Of a DNA stretch of 64,000 nt, positions 60,005-64,000 are shown one piece after another. Position numbers and translations under genes: made by a program. The stretch covers positions 37,556 to 101,555 of the forward strand of contig WHUX01000189.1 of NCBI GenBank assembly GCA_015179025.1, in the 5' to 3' direction. Below the pieces are notes generated by a model. The model saw only the letters and a program-made list of their open reading frames with translations, was not told the origin of the DNA and ran no database searches. The DNA is from Terfezia claveryi. Lineage: Eukaryota > Ascomycota > Pezizomycetes > Pezizales > Pezizaceae. Numbering within the stretch: the stretch's first letter is position 1; every line of letters begins with the position of its first letter.

Positions 60005-61156
60005 ATGGCTCAACCTCAGGGCCAGATGATCCTTCGGGATCCCGCTCTTTTGTATATCCACTCTCTTCCGCGCTCTTCAGAGGACTTTCGTTAATCTGTC
60101 TCACAGCTATTGGATTCTTATCCCAATCACGGTGGTCATGGTATGCACAGCTTTCCGATGTAGCTTTATGAATGTGCCAGATGTCTGACGAGTGCGATAC
60201 TCACTGGTAATAGGTTTTGACGGGTATCCTGCGACACTATGCTACCATCCTTCTCCAGTCTACTCCTAAGAAACAAGATCTCAAAGCCATTCGCCAGCAG
60301 TACGCTTCCCCCAATCTTCCCGGACACTGCCGACTCGCAATATCTAACTTAACCTCTTATTCCCAGACATAATCTCCTCCGGGGTGTCAACCTCCGCACC
60401 AATGGCAACCACATCTCCCTTGACTCCATGGTGTCCCGGAAAAACTTTCTTGTCCAACAATACCAGTCCGGCGCCTACCTCAAGAACCCCGAAGCCGTGG
60501 GACAACCTCCGGTCAACCCTATGACCGACCCAGCCGGCATGGACCAGATGATGAATATGGTAAAGGGAAATATGGCGATGATTGTTCCGCAGACGCTGAT
60601 CATGGGGTGGATCAATGCCTTTTTTAGTGGATTTGTGATATGTAGGGCCACATTCCTCGGTGTTATGAAACATTGACATAAGTTGACGGAGATGGAATCT
60701 CAGTGAAGCTGCCATTTCCATTGACCATCAGGTTCAAGTCTATGCTCCAGAGCGGTGTGAACACACGGGATCTGGACGTACGATGGGTGTCCTCCCTCTC
60801 ATGGTACCGCCCCACGCCTACTACTACTTATCAAGAAACATCTGACTGGCTATTTAGGTATTTCCTTAACTTGTTTGGCCTCCGACCGGTTTTCACCTAT
60901 ATTCTAGGAAACGACAATGGTACGTATTCCATATTCTCACATATATGATAAAACGGAGCTTATGCCACCCCAAGCTGCCGACCAAATGTCCCAGCAGATG
61001 CAACAAATGAACCCAGGCTCGACAGCCAATATGTTTGGCCCAGGACAAGACCCCAATAAGATGTACCTCGCAGAAGCGGAAAACCTGGAGGTCGCGGCTG
61101 GTCAGCATGAGTATGTCCTGGAGGGTATTGAGGATAGAATGCTACCACTGTTGTGA
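60005..61156 (+). CDS. EMC3: ER membrane protein complex subunit 3 (EMC3)
   Basis: EMC3 is the Oxa1-like core of the EMC insertase, which places tail-anchored and multi-pass proteins into the ER membrane. I read seven exons: 60005-60051, 60107-60140, 60214-60299, 60367-60641, 60704-60803, 60858-60919 and 60975-61156, giving 261 aa. Conserved segments cross the junctions: [67 protein letters not shown] and ILGNDNAADQM. Three membrane helices are in the expected places, and a Met/Gln-rich C-terminal segment follows. Every splice junction keeps frame. Confidence 0.95.
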
Positions 61157-61480
61157 TGCGGATGGTGCAGGAAGCAGACACGACATATCTGTTTGATAGT
61201 TATTTGTGAAGAAATAATAATAATGTTATGTTTTGAAACAGATTAAGACTATAGCCAGCCGGGTTTTCGTATGGGTGTGGCTAGTGCTACCTCTGGCGAG
61301 GGGCTTGTGCCAACCAGACTAGGTAAGTGCACTACTGCAACGACCGCGCACTCACCCAAGAAAACCTTTACAGATCGCTACATATTAAATTCAAACTCGC
61401 TATAAAATAAACATCTACGCCATCTCAATTCCCCAATACACGCCCTTCCCAGCTTACCCCCTCCCAACTTGCCCCTGGCG
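61157..61480. other. Intergenic with one TAGTCTGG-type end
   Basis: A well-preserved end of the dispersed family (gcgaggggcttgtgccaacc followed by agacta) lies at about 61295-61321. Nothing else is seen. Confidence 0.45.
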
Positions 61481-61765
61481 TCAATGGTGGAAGGAAGACC
61501 TTGTACAGTATGCCGGAGGCCCTGGTTTCCTCCCACGGCGCTTTCGCACACCATCTTTGGGAGTGCCCTTCTTCCTTCTAATTGGAGGGGCCCCTGTGAT
61601 CACCATATCAATCGGATCAATACTTGCAACTTCATCCATATCCGGAATGTAATACCACACTTCTGTGTTAAGATCCTCTACCACTTCCCGAATAGCAAGA
61701 GACTTAAAGCGTGCAATATACTTCGCTGGCAACCCAGCAGTAGGGAGCATTGGCAGTACATCCAT
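61481..61765 (-). CDS. Possible small ORF with AT-hook-like motif, adjoining a transposon relic
   Basis: This is a 94-codon frame with protein-like composition and a basic RKRRGRKPGPP segment resembling an AT-hook. It directly follows the 3' end of the Tc1-like transposase on the same strand. It may be an extension of that transposase, an accessory frame of the element or chance. I recognise no family. Confidence 0.25.
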   Translation of the reverse strand: MDVLPMLPTAGLPAKYIARFKSLAIREVVEDLNTEVWYYIPDMDEVASIDPIDMVITGAPPIRRKKGTPKDGVRKRRGRKPGPPAYCTRSSFHH

Positions 61766-61789
61766 GCCTGATTGTTAATCTCCCGAAGT

Positions 61790-63807
61790 GCGGAACCACC
61801 GCTCCCGCGGTCCAATACTCTTTATCCTTTTTCATAACAGGGTGTCTTTCAGTATATTTATTTCCACCCTTAAGTCTAATAACCTCTTGGATGTCGTAGG
61901 GAATGCGTTCAATCCAACGTTGAATGCTCCATTGCTCAAGACCATCTCATGCCTGCTCGGCTGCCTTGCGGGTAGTAGGAGGTCCCTATTTGGGGTATAA
62001 TCAGCAATTTTGTACTTGATATTAAGAGATTGGCGGCGGGGACTTAATACTAAAAGATCGGGGGCCCATACCTTTTTTTTTGTTGTGCGCTTGAGGTATG
62101 CCCAACAAGTCTCTATCATATTGAGATCAGGTGAGTTTCCTGGCCAAGGGAGTCGTTCTACACTGGCAGCATCAAAGTAGGACTCCTGATGTTCAGATGC
62201 ATGGGCAGGCGCTTTATCCTCCTGAACAATGACCTTGTGAAGGCCAGCATGCTTCGCAAAGGGCAGCAGCTTCTGCAGGAGAATGCACTAATTATTTGCA
62301 CTAAACCTCCACTGCGGCTTGCGGCCAATCTTGGTTCTTTCATCCCATTTGGCTTTAGCCTACGACTCAATAGAAGAATTCATAAATTCATGTCTGTGAT
62401 GGCAGCTTTCTTGTCTTCAGCAGTCTCCCTCTGCCACATATGTTAAGACCGTTTAAAGTCATATGTAAAACAGCCGTCCTTCTCGTTATGGGATTTATGA
62501 CCCTCACTGCGATAACTATCCTCGCAAAGATTTGTGGTCACAAAGTCTTCATGAGATTTATTGTCATGACTATCTTGGTGGTCTTTTTCTTGTGGGATAC
62601 ATGGACCCCTCCGTGATCAGTATCCTGAGTATCCTCGCGATATTTGTGGTCCTTCACATAGTCTTTGTGATATTTATGGCTATGGCTTTCCTTGTCGTTT
62701 TGGAATATATGGAACTCCCCGCGATCTGTAGCCTAGCGGGATTTGTGGTCCTTTACATTGTCTTTGTAAGACTTATGGTCATGGCGGTCTTTTTTCTTAT
62801 GGGATGCATGGACCTCTCCCACGATCACTATCCTGAGTATCCTCGCGAGACCTGTGGTCCTTTCCATCTCTCTGATGCTAGATTTAACACACCGCTCATG
62901 AGAACGCCGCCATACTCAATAATTCCCTCGTTGGTGTCCCAGCACCACAGAAGTCTCATCAGTCCATACCACAAGCTTCCAGTCCTCCAATGCCCAATGT
63001 GCATATTTCTATCAGCGAACAAGAGCTTGTGTTGCTTCATCTCCCGAGTGAGGTCCGATTTTCGTGTAGGTTTTAAGCTTTCTAAGCCTGCCCCGCCATG
63101 AGCGAGTTTCTCATATATCTAGCTTTCTAAGCCTGCGAGTTTCTCATATATCAAGCTTTCTAAGCCTGTCCCGCCATTCGCGATGTTGTCCTCCGAATCT
63201 TCCTCAGGGGGTTCCAATTCACATTGAATATCTTTGAGATATTCTTCTCTGTGTTGTCTGAAAAGCCAATGCAACTGCTTATTATTGAGTAGTTTTTGAT
63301 ACATGTGATCTCCATTGGCCCTTATTCTTGAACCCCAGAACGCTTCAACTTCCCTATCCAAAGGCTTCCAGTCTGCGGCTGCGTCATGTAAAGCTTGTAG
63401 AGTATGGTCGTTCACAGTCACGACCTTTGACCGCTGCCATTTCCAACCAAAAGCTGCAAAAATAAACCCTCTAGGATATGGAAAGGGGTTTCTTGCGGAA
63501 CTTGTGTTTATGGAGTATCCGGAGAGCACTCTTCGGTGAAATATTGAACTGCAAGCCAAGCTAGACAATTGACTTCTCCCGACCATATCGATCTTTGAGG
63601 ACTGCGTCCACTACAGTGTCTTTCACTGATTGGGTAATTTTTACTTGTCTTCCGGAGCGCGCCTTGTTCATCACATGCTAACAACAAAGAGGAACCAGAA
63701 TTCCACCCTCTTTTCTGGGCTTCGTTGCGGAGGTTTCTGACATGTCTTGGAGTTATACCGGTTTGCTGTTGAATAACAAGAGCCTCTCCCAGAGATCGTA
63801 AAATCAA
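61790..63807 (-). mobile_element. Tc1/mariner-superfamily transposase relic, interrupted by repeat-rich insertion
   Basis: Fragments run in the expected order on the minus strand. A DNA-binding helix-turn-helix region comes first (TGITPRHVRNLRNEAQKRGW), then LTREMKQHKLLFADRN. A block around the first catalytic Asp follows (in frame TDETSVVLGH), then GPCHIWQRETAEDKKAA. The second Asp is in VIVQEDKAPAHA, and the third catalytic residue in WPGNSPDLNMIETCW. Last come IQRWIERIPYDIQEVIRLKGGNKY. A likely real intron interrupts the region after LKRTTKKK (GTATGG...AAATAG, about 62070-61988). Repeat-rich DNA encoding H/K/D-rich junk (about 62470-62860) and another segment at 63100-63490 break the gene, with frameshifts and stops. 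Confidence 0.75.
63065..63172. repeat. Three direct copies of agctttctaagcctg
   Basis: The word agctttctaagcctg, with the following agtttctcatatat, recurs three times within about 110 bp inside the Tc1-like relic. It looks like local duplication. Confidence 0.6.
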
Positions 63808-64000
63808 CGCTTGGGCACGAGTGATAATATCAAATAGTTTTGAGGTCGGAGGGGTTGATATTGAGGGGTTGGGGGCTTGCTATTGACAAATTGGAAGGCT
63901 TGATATTGAGAGATCAGAAGGCGTGATATTGAGAGATCGATATTTAGAGATTGGAAGGCTTAATATTTTACTTGGAAGCTTGTATTGGGAAGGCTGATAT
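63808..64000. repeat. Degenerate GATATTGAG repeats at window end
   Basis: Words such as ttgatattgag, gagagatcagaaggc and gattggaaggctt recur four to five times to the end of the window. The array probably continues beyond it. Confidence 0.55.

Noticed and set aside
62532..63101. Plus-strand 189-codon frame with hydrophobic, membrane-like stretches
   Set aside because: It is antisense to the Tc1-like transposase relic and its internal repeats; the hydrophobicity comes from the complement of H/K/D-rich codons.

Overview
This window looks like nuclear DNA of a filamentous ascomycete (Pezizomycotina). The genes carry short introns of 48 to about 200 nt with GTATGT/GTAAGT-type donors and CTAAC/CTGAC-type branch points, and the recognisable proteins are fungal (Trl1 tRNA ligase, Vph1-type V-ATPase subunit, Utp4, Apd1-like protein, fungal CorA-like protein, Crinkler-like relic). 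I could not fix the class or genus. Gene density is low: conserved genes lie in clusters between long, AT-rich, repeat-littered stretches.

Layout, left to right. 0.5-2.6 kb: a spliced minus-strand gene joining three Cys/His zinc repeats, an acidic 21-bp minisatellite and a T5orf172/Mug113-like domain. 5.7-6.2 kb: a broken ornithine aminotransferase copy. 7.3-10 kb: tRNA ligase TRL1. 11.7-13.5 kb: RAD10/ERCC1 in five exons, one only 14 nt long. 14.7-16.5 kb: a secreted protein built of near-identical 138-bp repeats. 17.1-17.4 kb: a small DNAJC28-like fragment. 19.1-21.8 kb: V-ATPase subunit a. 22.4-23.7 and 24.1-25.5 kb: a divergent pair, Apd1-like protein and RraA-like aldolase. 26.4-28.4 kb: an F-box/LRR protein. 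28.4-34 kb: gene-free and full of terminal-inverted-repeat elements. 34.1-36.7 kb: a CorA-like membrane protein. 38-41 kb: relics (Harbinger-like, copia-like, a large palindrome, a MITE). 41.7-47.7 kb: UTP4, a Cys-rich protein and a MEMO1 homologue. 48-49.8 kb: an RBR-type RING protein. 51.9-53.5 kb: a dead Crinkler-like NTPase. 56.1-57.4 kb: a DUF7587-like protein. 59.1-61.2 kb: the divergent pair SPC2/EMC3. 61.5-63.8 kb: a decayed Tc1/mariner element.

The most unusual content is a set of short inverted-repeat elements. One family has termini close to TAGTCTGGTTGGCACAAGCC and occurs more than fifteen times between 4.3 and 61.3 kb. A second has a 20-bp terminal repeat (GTTCTGGGCCGCTCGCGGGC) and is present as two near-complete copies of about 0.9-1.0 kb plus a partial one. 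Three conserved genes (TRL1, the Apd1-like gene, the RraA-like gene) each lack a single G exactly where the conserved frame breaks. This suggests either systematic indel error in the assembly or shared decay.

Functional links are modest. SPC2 and EMC3 both act in ER membrane protein biogenesis and share a 178-bp intergenic region. The other genes are unrelated housekeeping functions. All exon boundaries were worked out by eye from splice signals, frame and family conservation; none was computed or tested against transcripts.
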